From: Mycolicibacterium nivoides | GTDB lineage: Bacteria > Actinomycetota > Actinomycetes > Mycobacteriales > Mycobacteriaceae | Assembly: GCF_003855255.1 (NCBI RefSeq) | Contig: NZ_CP034072.1 | Location: 1,786,240-1,850,239, forward strand | Length of the DNA: 64,000 nucleotides | Direction of reading: 5' to 3' | Part shown: positions 61,176 to 64,000 of the stretch, one piece after another | How the letters are laid out: every line of letters begins with the position of its first letter | Position numbering within the stretch: the stretch's first letter is position 1 | Program-made: the position numbers and the translations under genes | Notes under the pieces: generated by a model | The model's database searches: none | What the model was told of the DNA's origin: nothing | The model's input: the letters and a program-made list of their open reading frames with translations, nothing else

Positions 61176-64000
<2,825 letters not shown>

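Overview
The window is high-GC DNA from a mycobacterium, most likely a fast-growing Mycolicibacterium close to M. smegmatis. The evidence is the gene content and order: wag31-sepF-ftsZ-ftsQ-murC-murG-ftsW-murD-mraY-murF-murE-pbpB-rsmH-mraZ, then idsA2, mptA, pknL, aroG, fadD15, pimB, trpD, ctaE and qcrCAB. From memory this follows the M. tuberculosis Rv2143-Rv2196 block, with an extra accessory segment at the left end. No rRNA, tRNA, insertion sequence, prophage or CRISPR array was seen.

Left accessory part (1-16 kb). A 5'-truncated heme fatty-acid dioxygenase/peroxidase is followed by a catalase-like heme protein, a possible oxylipin-making pair, and a large ATPase-LuxR regulator. On the other strand lie a single-chain assimilatory nitrate reductase with a fused CysJ-like flavin reductase, a universal stress protein and a tripartite tricarboxylate transporter (tctCBA). 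A CitA/CitB-type two-component system diverges from the transporter across a short intergenic region that holds an inverted repeat. An orphan glutamine amidotransferase and a phosphoribosyltransferase end this part.

Division and wall cluster (16.7-38.8 kb, minus strand). Nearly every junction is a 1-4 base ATGA/GTGA overlap or a gap of a few bases, so the genes look translationally coupled. mraZ heads the cluster behind a 444-base region with several arrays of 10-base-spaced GTGGGG-like boxes, probable MraZ autoregulatory sites. A strong intrinsic terminator separates it from an upstream DUF3040 gene. MurE carries the DNPR motif expected for meso-diaminopimelate peptidoglycan.

Envelope and central metabolism part (39-61 kb). 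A GNAT protein with an in-frame 24-base minisatellite, lppM, the prenyl synthase idsA2 and the lipomannan mannosyltransferase mptA run on the plus strand. The PknL kinase and its small DNA-binding neighbour diverge from back-to-back leaderless-looking promoters. Then come aroG, an RNase AS-like exonuclease, a conserved membrane protein, a second GT-C mannosyltransferase (mptC), a PlsC acyltransferase, an ArsA-like ATPase with SRPBCC neighbours, fadD15, pimB, a membrane-anchored HExxH protein, an NlpC/P60 hydrolase, a small CxxC protein, a DnaQ/GIY-YIG fusion nuclease and trpD, which overlaps that nuclease gene tail to tail.

Right end (61-64 kb). ctaE, qcrC, qcrA and the start of qcrB encode parts of the cytochrome bcc-aa3 respiratory supercomplex.

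All homology and function statements come from motif reading and memory of families. No database search was run.
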